From Rhipicephalus microplus (Eukaryota; Arthropoda; Arachnida; Ixodida; Ixodidae), in the NCBI RefSeq assembly GCF_043290135.1, contig NC_134707.1, positions 143,965,319-144,029,318 of the forward strand: 64,000 nt of DNA, given 5' to 3'. A model generated the notes under the pieces. The model had not been told where the DNA came from and searched no databases. It worked only from the letters and a program-made list of their open reading frames with translations. A program made the position numbers and the translations under genes. Below are positions 1-13,073 of this stretch, in pieces (position 1 is the stretch's first letter; the number at the start of each line of letters is the position of its first letter).

Positions 1-576
1 TCCGAAACTAGAAACCCTGCAACTAGAAACTCCACAGCTAGAAACTCTACAACTAGAAACTCCACAAGTAGACACTCCACAACCATAAACTCCACAACTA
101 AAGACTCCACAACTAGAGACTCCACAACTAAAAACTCCACAACTAGAAACTCCACAACTTGAAACTCCGCAACTAGAAACTCCGCAACTAGAAACTCCAC
201 GACTAGAAAACTCCGGAACTAGAAACTCTGCAACTAGAAACTCCGCAACTAGAAACTCCACAACTTGAAACTCCACAACTATATACCCCACAACTACAAA
301 ATCCACAACTAGAAACTCCGCAACTAGAAACTCCTTAACTAGAAGCTCCGCAACTAGAAACTCCACAGTTAAAAACTCCATGACTTTAGACTTCGCAACT
401 AGAAACTCGACAACTAGAAACTCAACTACTAGAAACTCCACAAATAGAAACTCCACAACTAGAAACTGCGCAACTAGAAACTCCACAACTAGAAACTCCA
501 CAACGAGAAACTCCACAACTTGAAACTCCGCAACTAGAAACTCCGCCACTAGAATCTCCACAACTAGAAAACTCCG

Positions 577-1243
577 CAACTAGAAACTCTGCAACTAGAA
601 ACTCCGCAACTAGAAACTCCACAACTAGAAATTCCACAACTAGAGACTCAACAACTAGAGACTCCTCAACTAAAAGCTCCACAACTAGAAACTACACAAT
701 ACAGACTCCACAAAAAGAAACTCCACAACTACAGACTCCACAACTAGAGACTGCACAACTAGAGACTCCGCCACTAGAATCTCCACAGCTAGAAACTCCG
801 AAACTAGAAACTCTACAACTAGAGACTCCGCAACTAGAAACTCCACAACTTGAAACTCCACAACTAGAAACTCCACAACTAGAAATTCCACAACTAGAGA
901 CTCAACAACTAGAGACTCCTCAACTAAAAGCTCCAAAACTAGAAACTCTGTAACTAGAAATTCCACAACTAGAAACTCCACAACTACAGACTCCGCAACT
1001 AGAAAACTCCGCAACCAGAAACTCCACAACTAGAAACTCCACAACTTGAAAGCCCACAACTAGATACTCCACAACTACAAACTCCACAACTACAAACTCC
1101 ACAACTAGAAACTCCACAACTAGAAACTCCACAACTTGAAGCTCCACAACTAGAAACTCCGCAACTAGAAACTCCACAACTAGAAAACTCCGCAACTAGA
1201 AACTCTGCAACAAGAAACTCCGCCACTAGAAACTCCACAACTA
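577..1243. repeat. 667-bp segment, first copy (second copy at +2,280)
   Basis: The order of monomer variants from about 577 to 1,243 returns at about 2,857 to 3,523 with few substitutions, for example CACAAAAAGAAAC near 712 against CACAACAAGAAAC near 2,992. The spacing of 2,280 is exactly 152 monomers. The 1.6 kb between the two copies is unrelated in variant order, so this is a dispersed duplication, not a simple tandem of 2,280 bp. Breakpoints were judged by eye and may be off by one or two monomers. Confidence 0.75.
1183..1198. repeat. 16-bp monomer CTAGAAAACTCCGCAA (example of a recurrent class)
   Basis: An extra A gives GAAAACTCC in place of GAAACTCC. Such 16-bp units recur many times in all zones, for example near 565, 1,001, 3,468, 3,640, 5,340 and 7,393, and are retained at equal positions in HOR copies. 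On the bottom strand each one shifts the open frame from a repeating L-V-V-E-F pattern to a repeating S-S-C-G-V pattern. Confidence 0.85.
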
Positions 1244-2856
1244 GAAACTTTACAACTAGAAACTCCATAACTAGACAATTCGGAACTAGAAACTCCACAA
1301 CTAGAAACTCCACATCCAGAGACTCCAAAACCAGAGACTGCACAACTAGAGACTACGCCACTAGAAACTCCACAGCTAGAAACTTCGCAACTAGAAACTC
1401 CACAAATAGAGACTCCGCCACTAGAAACTCGACAACTTAAAACTCTGCAACTAGAAAATCCGCAACTATAAACTCAAGTAAAAACTCCCCAACTAGAAAC
1501 TTCGCAACTAGAAACTCCACAACTAGAAAATCCACAACTAGAAATTCCGTAAATAGAAACCCGAAAACTAGAAACTCCACAACTAGAAACTTCACACCTA
1601 TAAATTCCCCAACTTTAAACTCCACAACTAAAACTCCACAACTTGAAACTCCACAACTAGAAACTCTGCAACTAGAAACTCCTCAACTAGAAACTCCACA
1701 GTTAGAAATTCCACAACTATAAACTCCACAACCAGAAACTCCACAACTAGAGACTCCAAAACAAGAGACTGCACAATTAGAGACTCCGCAACTAGATACT
1801 CCAAAACTAGGAACTCTGCAACTAGAAAATCTACAACTAAAAACTCGAAAACTAAAAACTACAAATAGAAACTCCACAACTAGAAACTCCACAAGTAGAC
1901 ACTCCACAACTAGAAACTCCACAACTAGAAACTCCACAACTTGAAACACCCAAACGAGATACTCCACAACTACAAATTCCACAACTAAAAACTCCACAAC
2001 TAGAAACTCCGCAACTAAAACTCCACAGCTAGAAACTCTACAACTTGAGACTTCGCAACTAAAGAACTCGGCAACTAGAAACTCAACAACTAGAAACTCC
2101 ACAACTAGAAACACCGCAACTAAAAACTCTGCAACCAGAAATTCCACAGCTTGAAAATCCACAACTAGAAACTCTGCAACTAGAAACTCCGCAAATAGAA
2201 ACTCCACAGCTAGAAAATCCACAACTAGAAACTCCACAACTAGAAACTCCACAACTACTGATTCCGCAACTAAAAACTCCACAACCAGAAACTCCGCAAC
2301 TAGAAACTCACTCCGCAACTAGAGACTCCACAACTAGAAATTCCACAACTAGAAACTCCACAACTACAGACTCCGCAAATAGAAAACTCCGCAACTAGAA
2401 ATTCCACAACTAGAAACTCCACAACTTGAAATTCCACAACTAGATACTCCAAAACTACTAATACCACAACTAAAAACTCCACAACTAGAAACTCCGCAAC
2501 TAGAAACTCCACAGCTAGAAACTCTACAACTTGAAACACCACAACTAGATACTCCACAGCTACAAATTCCACAACTAGAAACTCCGGAACTAGAAATTCC
2601 GCAACTAGAAGCTCCGCAACTAGAAACTCCGCAGCAAGAAACTACACGACTTGAGACTTCGCAACTAGAAACTCGGCAACCAGAAACTCAACAACTAGAA
2701 ACTTCACAACTAGAAACTCCACAGCCAGAAAGTCCACAACTTCAAACCCAACAAATAGATACTCCACAACTACAGACTCCACAACTAGAAACTCCACAAC
2801 TAGAAACTCCACAACCAGAAACTCCGCAACTAGAAACTCCACAGCTAGAAAATCCA
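1244..2856. repeat. Mosaic block shared with zone 2 copies (offset 12,389)
   Basis: The variant order here matches 13,633-15,245 and its 8.8-kb repeats at about 22,452 and 30,771. Shared landmarks are the CTCCATAA unit at 1,256-1,270, a run with AAACCCGAAAACTAG near 1,560, an ACTACAAATAG run near 1,859 and the 19-bp unit at 2,300-2,318. Identical odd-length units at the same relative positions support common descent. Confidence 0.75.
2300..2318. repeat. 19-bp odd-length monomer (first of ten)
   Basis: The unit CTAGAAACTCACTCCGCAA is a monomer with 4 extra bases (CTCACTCC instead of CTCC). It starts at 2,300, 11,192, 14,689, 20,011, 23,508, 31,827, 37,956, 41,672, 48,120 and 51,896. The flanking unit GAGACTCCACAACTAG is shared, so these copies descend from one 4-bp insertion. 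It shifts the repeat phase by 4 and changes which frames are open. Confidence 0.92.
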
Positions 2857-3523
2857 CAACTAGAAACTCTGCAACTAGAAACTCCGCAACTAGAAACTCC
2901 ACAACTAGAAATTCCACAACTAGAGACTCAACAACTAGAGACTCCTCAACTAAAAGCTCCACAACTAGAAACTACACAATACAGACTCCACAACAAGAAA
3001 CTCCACAACTACAGACTCCACAACTAGAGACTGCACAACTAGAGACTCCGCCACTAGAATCTCCACAGCTAGAAACTCCGAAACTAGAAACTCTAAAACT
3101 AGAGACTCCGCAACTAGAAACTCCACAACTTGAAACTCCACAACTAGAAACTCCACAACTAGAAATTCCACAACTAGAGACTCAACAACTAGAGAGTCCT
3201 CAACTAAAAGCTCCAAAACTAGAAACTCTGTAACTAGAAATTCCACAACTAGAAACTCCACAACTACAGACTCCGCAACTAGAAAACTCCGCAACCAGAA
3301 ACTCCACAACTAGAAACTCCACAACTTGAAAGCCCAACACTAGATACTCCACAACTACAAACTCCACAACTACAAACTCCACAACTAGAAACTCCACAAC
3401 TAGAAACTCCACAACTTGAAGCTCCACAACTAGAAACTCCGCAACTAGAAACTCCACAACTAGAAAACTCCGCAACTAGAAACTCTGCAACAAGAAACTC
3501 CGCCACTAGAAACTCCACAACTT
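2857..3523. repeat. 667-bp segment, second copy
   Basis: Matches 577-1,243. After about 3,524 this copy continues into a segment colinear with 16,592 onward (offset 13,068). The first copy instead continues into a segment colinear with 13,633 onward (offset 12,389). The two copies therefore sit at junctions of different mosaic blocks. Confidence 0.75.
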
Positions 3524-4387
3524 GAAACACCACAACTGTATACTCCACAACTACGAATTCCACAACTAGAAACTCCACAACTAGAAACTCCACAACTTGG
3601 AACTCCGCGACTAGAAACTCCGCCACTAGAATCTCCACAACTAGAAAACTCCGCAACTAGAAACTCTGCATCTAGAAACTCCGCAACTATAAACTCCACA
3701 GCTAGAAACACCACAAATGGAAACTCCACAAGTACATACTCCAAGACTAGAAACTGCACAACTACGAACCCCACAACTACGAACCCCACAACTAGAAACT
3801 CCACAACTAGAAACTCCACAACTTAAAACTCCGCAACTAGAAACTCCGCAACTAGAAACTCCACAACTAGAAAACTCCGAAACTAGAAACCATGCAACTA
3901 CAAACTCCACAGCTAGAAACTCCACAACTAGAAACTCCACAAGAAGACACTCCACAACTAGAAACTCCACAACTAGAGACTCCACAACTAGAGACTCCAC
4001 AACTAAAATCTCCACAACAAGAAACTCCACAACTTGAGACTTCGCAACTAGAAACTCCACAACTAGAAACTCCACAACTAGAGACTCCACAACTAGAAAC
4101 TCGACAACTAGAAACTCAACAACTACAAACCTCACAACTAGAAACTCCACAACTAGAAACTCCGCAACAAAAAACTGAGCAAATAGAAACTCCACAACTA
4201 GAAACTCCACAACTAGAAACTCCACAGCCAGAGACTCAACAGCTAGAGACTGCAACACTAGAGACTCCGCAACTTGAAACTCCACAGCTAGAAACTCCAC
4301 AACTAAGAAACTCCACAACCAGAGACTCCAAAACCAGAAACTGCACAACTAGAGACTCCGCAACTAGAAACTCCACAACTAGAAACT

Positions 4388-6440
4388 CCACAACCAGAGA
4401 CTCCAAAACCAGAGACTGCACAACTAGAGACTCCGCAACTAGAAACTCCACAGCTAGAAACTCCGCAACTAGAAACTCCACAACTAGAGACTCCGCAACT
4501 AGAAACTCGACAACTTAAAACTCTGCAACTAGAACATCCGCAACTATAAACTCAAGTAGAAACTCCCCAACTAGAAACTTCGCAACTAGAAACTCCACAA
4601 CTCGAAAATCCACAACTAGAAACTTCACAACTAGAAACTCCCCATCAAGAAGCTCCACAATTAGAAACTCCACAACTAAAAACTCCACAACTAGAAACTC
4701 CACAACTAGAAACTCCACAACTTGAAACTCCGCAACTAGAAACTCCGCAACTAGAAACTCCACAACTAGAAAACTCCGAAACTAGAAACCCTGCAACTAG
4801 AAACTCCACAGCTAGAAACTCCACAACTAGAAACTCCACAAGAAGACACTCCACAACTAGAAACTCCACAACTAGAGACTCCACAACTAGAGACTCCACA
4901 ACTAAAATCTCCACAACAAGAAACTCCACAACTTGAATCTCCGCAACTAGAAACTCCGCAACTAGAAACTGCACAACTAGAAAACTCCGCAACTAGAAAC
5001 CCTGCAACTAGAAACTCCACAGCTAGAAACTCCACAACTTCAAACTCCGCAACTAGAAACTCCACAACTACAGACTCCAGAACTAGAGACTGCACAACTA
5101 GAGACTCCGCCACTAGAATCTCCACAGCTAGAAACTTTGCAACTAGAAACTCTACAACTAGAGACTCCGCAACTTGAAACTCCACAACTTGAAGTTCCAC
5201 AACTAGAAACTCCACAACTAGAAATTCCACAACTAGAGACTCAACAACTAGAGACTCCTCAACTAAAAGCTCCACAACTAGAAACTCCGTAACTAGAAAT
5301 TCCACAACTAGAAACTCCACAACTACAGACTCCGACACTAGAAAACTCCGCAACTAGAAACTCCACAACTAGAAACTCCACAACTTGAAAGCCCACAACT
5401 AGATACTCCACAACAACAAACTCCACAACTAGAAACTCCACAACTAGAAACTCCACAACTTGAAGCTCCACAACTAGAAACTCCGCAACTAGAAACTCCA
5501 CAACTAGAAAACTCCGCAACTAGAAACTCTGCAACTAGAAACTCCGCCACTAGAAACTCCACAACTTGAAACACCACAACTATATATTCCACAGCTACAA
5601 ATTCCACAACTAGAATCTCCGCAAATAGAAACTCCGCAAATAGAAACTCAACTACTAGAAAATCCACAACTAGAAACTCCACAACTAGAAACTCCACAAT
5701 TTGAAACCCAACAAATAGATACTCCACAACTACAGACTCCACAACTAGAAACTCCACAACTAGAAACTTCACAACAAGAAACTCCGCAACTAAAAACTCC
5801 GCAACTAGAAACTCCACAGCTAGACAATCCACAACTAGAAACGCCACAACGAGAAACTCCACGACTTGAAACTCCGCAACTAGAAACTCCGCAACTAGAA
5901 ACTCCACAACTAGAACTTCCGCAACTAGAGGCTCAACAACTAGAGACTCCTCAACTAAAAGCTCCACAACTGGAAACTCCACAGCTAAAAACTCCACAAC
6001 TAGAAACTCCACAACTAGAAACTCCGTAACTAGAAACCCGAAAACTAGAAACTACACAACTAGAAACTCCACACCTATTAATTCCACAACTTTAAACTCC
6101 ACAACTAAAACTCCACAACTAGAAACTCCACAACTAGAAACTCTGCAACTAGAAACTCCGCAACTAGAATCTCCACAGTTAGAAATTCCACAACTATAAA
6201 CTCCACAACCAGAAACTCCACAACTAGAAACTCCAAAACTAGAGACTGCACAATTAGAGACTACGCAACTAGATACTCCAAAACTAGGAACTCTGCAACT
6301 AGAAAATCTACAACTACAAACTCGAAAACTAAAAACTACAAATAGAAACTCCACAACTAGAAACTCCACAAGTAGACATTCCACAACTAGAAACTTCACA
6401 ACTAGAGACTCCACAACTGAAAACTCCACAACTAGAAACT
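4388..6440. repeat. 2,053-bp tandem duplication, copy 1
   Basis: All landmarks in this block recur 2,053 bp further right with almost no differences; one seen is GAGGCTCAAC near 5,930 against GAGACTCAAC near 7,980. 2,053 is 137 monomers minus 2 bp, so odd-length units inside were copied too. In zone 2 the corresponding sequence (near 17,486-19,538) occurs once per 8.8-kb unit, so the duplication is specific to zone 1. The edges are uncertain by about a monomer. Confidence 0.85.
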
Positions 6441-8493
6441 CCACAACCAGAGACTCCAAAACCAGAGACTGCACAACTAGAGACTCCGCAACTAGAAACT
6501 CCACAGTTAGAAACTCCGCAACTAGAAACTCCACAACTAGAGACTCCGCAACTAGAAACTCGACAACTTAAAACTCTGCAACTAGAACATCCGCAACTAT
6601 AAACTCAAGTAGAAACTCCCCAACTAGAAACTTCGCAACTAGAAACTCCACAACTCGAAAATCCACAACTAGAAACTTCACAACTAGAAACTCCCCATCA
6701 AGAAGCTCCACAATTAGAAACTCCACAACTAAAAACTCCACAACTAGAAACTCCACAACTAGAAACTCCACAACTTGAAACTCCGCAACTAGAAACTCCG
6801 CAACTAGAAACTCCACAACTAGAAAACTCCGAAACTAGAAACCCTGCAACTAGAAACTCCACAGCTAGAAACTCCACAACTAGAAACTCCACAAGAAGAC
6901 ACTCCACAACTAGAAACTCCACAACTAGAGACTCCACAACTAGAGACTCCACAACTAAAATCTCCACAACAAGAAACTCCACAACTTGAATCTCCGCAAC
7001 TAGAAACTCCGCAACTAGAAACTGCACAACTAGAAAACTCCGCAACTAGAAACCCTGCAACTAGAAACTCCACAGCTAGAAACTCCACAACTTCAAACTC
7101 CGCAACTAGAAACTCCACAACTACAGACTCCAGAACTAGAGACTGCACAACTAGAGACTCCGCCACTAGAATCTCCACAGCTAGAAACTTTGCAACTAGA
7201 AACTCTACAACTAGAGACTCCGCAACTTGAAACTCCACAACTTGAAGTTCCACAACTAGAAACTCCACAACTAGAAATTCCACAACTAGAGACTCAACAA
7301 CTAGAGACTCCTCAACTAAAAGCTCCACAACTAGAAACTCCGTAACTAGAAATTCCACAACTAGAAACTCCACAACTACAGACTCCGACACTAGAAAACT
7401 CCGCAACTAGAAACTCCACAACTAGAAACTCCACAACTTGAAAGCCCACAACTAGATACTCCACAACAACAAACTCCACAACTAGAAACTCCACAACTAG
7501 AAACTCCACAACTTGAAGCTCCACAACTAGAAACTCCGCAACTAGAAACTCCACAACTAGAAAACTCCGCAACTAGAAACTCTGCAACTAGAAACTCCGC
7601 CACTAGAAACTCCACAACTTGAAACACCACAACTATATATTCCACAGCTACAAATTCCACAACTAGAATCTCCGCAAATAGAAACTCCGCAAATAGAAAC
7701 TCAACTACTAGAAAATCCACAACTAGAAACTCCACAACTAGAAACTCCACAATTTGAAACCCAACAAATAGATACTCCACAACTACAGACTCCACAACTA
7801 GAAACTCCACAACTAGAAACTTCACAACAAGAAACTCCGCAACTAAAAACTCCGCAACTAGAAACTCCACAGCTAGACAATCCACAACTAGAAACGCCAC
7901 AACGAGAAACTCCACGACTTGAAACTCCGCAACTAGAAACTCCGCAACTAGAAACTCCACAACTAGAACTTCCGCAACTAGAGACTCAACAACTAGAGAC
8001 TCCTCAACTAAAAGCTCCACAACTGGAAACTCCACAGCTAAAAACTCCACAACTAGAAACTCCACAACTAGAAACTCCGTAACTAGAAACCCGAAAACTA
8101 GAAACTACACAACTAGAAACTCCACACCTATTAATTCCACAACTTTAAACTCCACAACTAAAACTCCACAACTAGAAACTCCACAACTAGAAACTCTGCA
8201 ACTAGAAACTCCGCAACTAGAATCTCCACAGTTAGAAATTCCACAACTATAAACTCCACAACCAGAAACTCCACAACTAGAAACTCCAAAACTAGAGACT
8301 GCACAATTAGAGACTACGCAACTAGATACTCCAAAACTAGGAACTCTGCAACTAGAAAATCTACAACTACAAACTCGAAAACTAAAAACTACAAATAGAA
8401 ACTCCACAACTAGAAACTCCACAAGTAGACATTCCACAACTAGAAACTTCACAACTAGAGACTCCACAACTGAAAACTCCACAACTAGAAACT
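6441..8493. repeat. 2,053-bp tandem duplication, copy 2
   Basis: Near-identical to 4,388-6,440. The copies part near 6,441 and 8,494: after 6,440 the sequence returns to the start of the block (CCAGAGACTCCAAAACC at 6,447, equal to 4,394). After 8,493 it continues into the flanking order also seen near 19,539. This is the signature of a simple in-register tandem duplication. Confidence 0.85.
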
Positions 8494-8655
8494 CCGCAAC
8501 TAGAAACTCCGCAACTAGAAACTCCACAGCTAGAAACTCTACAACTTGAGACTTCGCAACTAAAGAACTCGGCAACTAGAAACTCAACAACTAGAAACTC
8601 CACAACTAGAAACACCGCAACTAAAAACTCTGCAACCAGAAATTTCACAGCTACA

Positions 8656-10880
8656 AAATCCACAACTAGAAACTCTGCAACTAGAAACTCTGCAAATAGA
8701 AACTCCACAGCTAAAAAATTAACAACTAGAAACTCCACAACTAGAAACTCCACAACTTGAAAGTCCACAACTAGATACTCCACAACTACAAACTCCACAA
8801 CTAGAAACTCCACAACGAGAAACTCCACAACTTGAAGCTCCACAACTAGAAACTCCGCAACTAGAAACTCCACAACTAGAAAACTCCGGAACTAGAAACT
8901 CTGCAACTAGAAACTCCGCAAATAGAAACTCCACAACTTGAAACACCACAACTATATACTCCACAACTACAAAATCCACAACTAGAAACTCCGCAACTAG
9001 AAACTCCGCAACTAGAAACTCCACAGCTAGAAACTCCATGACATGAGATTTCGCAACTAGAAACTCGGCAACTGGAAACTCAACTACTAGAAACTCAACA
9101 ACTAGAAACTCCACAACTTGAAACCCAACAAATAGATACTCCACAACTACAGACTCCAGAACTAGAAACTCCACAACCAGAAACTCCGCAACTAAAAACT
9201 CCGCAACTAGAAACTCCACAGCTAGAAAATCCACAACTAGAAACTCCACAACTTGAAACTCCGCAACAAGAAACTCCGCCACTATAATCTGCACAACTAG
9301 AAAACTCCGCTACTAGAAACTCTGCAACTAGAAACTCCGCAACGAAAAACTCCACAGCTAGAAACTCCACAACTGGAAACTCCCCAACTAGAGACTTCAC
9401 AACTAGAAACTCCACAACTACGAACTCCACAACTACGAACCCCACAACTAGAAACTCCGCCACTAGAAACTCCACAGCTAGAAAATCCACAACTAAAAAC
9501 TCCGCAACTAGAGACTCCACAACTAGAAATTCCACAACTAGAAACTCCACAACTACAGACTCCGCAACTAGAAAACTCCGCAACTAGAAACTTCACAACT
9601 TGAAAGTCCACAACAAGATACTCCAACACTACAAACTCCACAACTAGAAACTCCACAACTAGAAACTCCACAACTTGAAGCTCCACAACTAGAAACTCCG
9701 CAACTAGAAACTCCTCAACTAGAAAACTCCGGAACTAGAAACTCCGCAACTAGAAACTCCGCAACTAGAAACTCCACAACGTGAAACACCACAACTATAT
9801 ACTCCACAACTACAAAATCCACAACTAGAAACTCTGCAACTAGAAACTCCACAACTAGAAACTCCACAACTGGAAACTCCACAACTAGAGACTCCAAAAC
9901 TAGAAACTGCACAACTACGAACCCCACAACAACGAACCCCAGAGCTAGAAGCTCCACAACTAGAAACTCCGCAACTAGAAGCTCCGCAACTAGAAGCTCC
10001 GCAACTAGAAACTCCACAGCTAGAAACTCCACGACTTGAGATTTCGCAACTAGAAACTCGGCAACTAGAAACTCAACTACTAGAAATTCAACAACTAGAA
10101 ACTCCACAACTAGAAACTCCACAACTTGAAACCCAACAAATAGATACTCCACAACTACAGACTCCACAACTAAAAACTCCACAACCAGAAACTCCGCAAC
10201 TAAAAACTTCGCAACTAGAAACTCCACAGCTAGAAAATCCACAACTAGAAACTCCACAACGAGAAACTTCACAACTTGAAACTCCGCAACTAGAAACTCC
10301 GTCACTAGAATCTCCACAACTAGAAAACTCCACAACTAGAAACTCTGCAACTAGAAACTCCGCAACTAGAAACTCCACAGCTAGAAACTCCACAACTGGA
10401 AACTCCACAACTAGAGACTGCAAAACTAGAAACTGCAACACTACGAATCCCACAACTACGAACCCCAGAACTAGAAGCTCCACAACTAGAAACTCCACAA
10501 CTTGGAACTCCGCAACTAGAAAACTCCGGAACTAGATACTCTGCAGCTAGAAACTCCGCAACTAGAAACTCCACAACTTGAAACACCACAACTATATACT
10601 CCACAACTACAAAATCCACAACTAGAAACTCCGCAACTAGAAACTCCGCAACTAGAAACTCCACAGCTAGAAACTCCACGACTTGAGATTTCGCAACTAG
10701 AAACTCGGCTACTGGAAACTCAACTACTAGAAACTCAACAACTAGAAACTCCACAACTAGAAACTCCACAACTTGAAACCCAACAAATAGATCCTCCACA
10801 ACTGCAGACTCCAGAACTAGAAACTCCACAACCAGAAACTCCGCAACTAAAAACTCCGCAACTAGAAACTCCACAGCTAG
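8656..10880. repeat. Zone-1 stretch with loosely repeated 0.8-kb sub-blocks, absent from the first 8.8-kb HOR copy
   Basis: The landmark CACCACAACTATATACTCC occurs at 8,944, 9,787 and 10,584, then again at 11,414. The spacings of 843, 797 and 830 bp correspond to about 53 to 56 monomers, which suggests an older, degraded higher-order repeat. Comparing zone 1 with the first 8.8-kb copy at offset 11,045, colinearity stops near 8,655 (19,700) and resumes at 10,881. About 2.2 kb is therefore lacking in that copy. Confidence 0.6.
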
Positions 10881-12998
10881 AAAATCCACAACTAGAAACT
10901 CCACAATTGAAACTCCGCAACTAGAAACTCCGCCACTAGAATCTCCACAACTAGAAAACTCCGCTACTAGAAACTCTGCAACTAGAAACTCCGCAACGAA
11001 AAACTCCACAGCTAGAAACTCCACAACTGGAAACTCCCCAACTAGAGACTTCACAACTAGAAACTCCACAACTACGAACTCCACAACTACGAACCCCACA
11101 ACTAGAAACTCCGCAACTAGAAACTCCACAGCTAGAAAATCCATAACTAGAAACTCCCCAACTAGAAACTCCACAACCAGAAACTCCGCAACTAGAAACT
11201 CACTCCGCAACTAGAGACTCCACAACTAGAAATTCCACAACTAGATACTTCACAACTACAAACTCCACAACTAGAAACTCTACAACTAGAAACTCCACAA
11301 CTTGAAGCTCCACAACTAGAAACTCCACAACTAGAAACTCCACAACTAGAAAACTCCGGAACCAGAAACTCTGCAACTAGAAACTCCGCAACTAGAAACT
11401 CCACAACTTGAAACACCACAACTATATACTCCACAACTACAAAATCCACAACTAGAAACTCTGCAACTAGAAACTCCGCAACTAGAAACTCCACAGCTAG
11501 AAACTCCACAACTGGAAACTCCACAACTAGAGACTCCAAAACTAGAAACTGCACAACTACGAACCCCACAACAACGAACCCCAGAGCTAGAAGCTCCACA
11601 ACTAGAAATTCCGCAACTAGAAGCTCCGCAACTAGAAACTCCACAGCTAGGAACTCCACGACTTGAGATTTCGCAACTAGAAACTCGGCAACTAGAAACT
11701 CAACTACTAGAAATTCAACAACTAGAAACTCCACAACTAGAACTCCACAACTTGAAACCCAACAAAAAGATACTCCACAACTACAGACTCCACAACTAGA
11801 AACTCCACAACTAAAAACTCCGCAACTAAAAACTTCGCAACTAGAAACTTCACAGCTAGAAACTCCACAACTTGAAACACCACAACTAGATACTCCACAA
11901 CTACAAATTGCACAACTAGAAACTCTGCAACTAGAAACTCCGCAGCTAGAAACTCCCCAACTTGAGACTTCGCAGCTAGAAACTCGGCAACTAGAATCTC
12001 CACAACTAGAAACTCTGCGACTAGAAACTCCGCAGCTACAAACTCCGCAACCTAAAACTCAACAACTGGAGACTGCACAACTAGAGACTCCGCAACTAGA
12101 GACTCCACAGCTAGAAACTCCGCAACTAGAAACTCCACAACTTGAAACTCCGCCACTAGAATCTCCACAACTAGAAAACTTCGCAACTAGAAACTCTGCA
12201 ACTAGAAACTCCGCAACTAGAAACTCCACAGCTAGAAACTCCACAACTAGAAACTCCACAACTAGAGACTCCACAACTTGAAACTCCACAACTACGAACC
12301 CCAAAACTACGAACCCCACTATTAGCAACTCCACAACTAGAAACTCCACAACTAGAAACTCCACAACTTGAGACTTCGCAACTACAAACTCCACAACTAA
12401 AAATTCCACTACTAGAGTCTCCAAAACTAGAAACTCCACAACTAGAAACTCCGCAACTTGAGACTTCGCAACTTGAAACTCGGCAACTAGAATCTCCACA
12501 ACTAGAAACTCTGCAACTAGAAACTCCGCAACTAGAAACTCCACAGCTAGAAACTCCACAACTAGAGACTCCTCAACTCGAAACTCCACAACTACAAACC
12601 CCACAACTAGAAACTCCACAACTTGAAACTCCACAACTTGAGAGTTCGCAACTAGAAACTCCAACTCTAGAAACTCCACAAGTAGAGACTCCACAACTAG
12701 AAACTCCACAACTAGAAACTCTGCAACTAGAAACTCCACAACTAGAAAACTCCGCAACTAAAAACTGTGCAACTAGAAACTCCGCAACTAAAAACTTCTC
12801 ACCTAGAAACTCCACAACTTGAAACACCACAACTAGATACTCCACAACTACAAATTGCACAACTAGAAACTCCACAACCAGAAACTCCGAAACTAGAAAC
12901 TCCGCAGCTAGAAAATCCACAACTAGAAACTCCAAAACTAGATACTCCACAACTACAGACTCCGCAACTACAAAACTCCGCAACTAGAAACTCCACAA

Positions 12999-13073
12999 CT
13001 AGACGATTCGCAACTATTGACTCTACAACTTCAAAATCCAAAACTATCAACTCCACAACTTGAAACGGCGCTA
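12999..13073. repeat. 75-bp divergent monomer block, type I (copy 1)
   Basis: Five consecutive monomers that keep the 15-bp phase but diverge strongly: CTAGACGATTCGCAA, CTATTGACTCTACAA, CTTCAAAATCCAAAA, CTATCAACTCCACAA and CTTGAAACGGCGCTA. They carry several changes each, against one or two in most monomers. Type I is defined by CTATTGACT and CGGCGCTA. No function is recognised. Confidence 0.9.

Larger units (their letters stand above)
1..10880. repeat. Zone 1: mosaic array region without one dominant long period
   Basis: This part is composed of segments that reappear further right at several different offsets: positions 1-1,243 at +32,576; 1,244-2,856 at +12,389; 2,857-6,440 at +13,068 to +13,098; and 6,441 to about 8,655 at +11,045. 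It carries its own local duplications of spacing 2,280 and 2,053. The stretch from about 8,655 to 10,880 is missing from the first 8.8-kb copy to the right. No gene or non-satellite sequence is seen. Confidence 0.8.

Noticed and set aside
3717..4518. Top-strand open frames reading repeats of E-T-P-Q-L as a proline- and glutamine-rich repeat protein
   Set aside because: Same satellite read on the other strand. The frame changes at each odd-length unit, and no start context, splice signal or unique domain is present.
8524..8580. CENP-B box suggested by TTCGCAACTAG followed by CTCGG in several places
   Set aside because: The spacing and key bases of the TTCG-N4-A-N2-CGGG core do not fit: the required A is T, and CGGG is absent at the right distance.
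13014..13028. TGACTC in the 75-bp block as an AP-1-like binding site
   Set aside because: The motif is present only in the type I blocks (12,999 and 21,818); the other types read ATAACTC, TTAACTC or TTACCTC, so it is not conserved.
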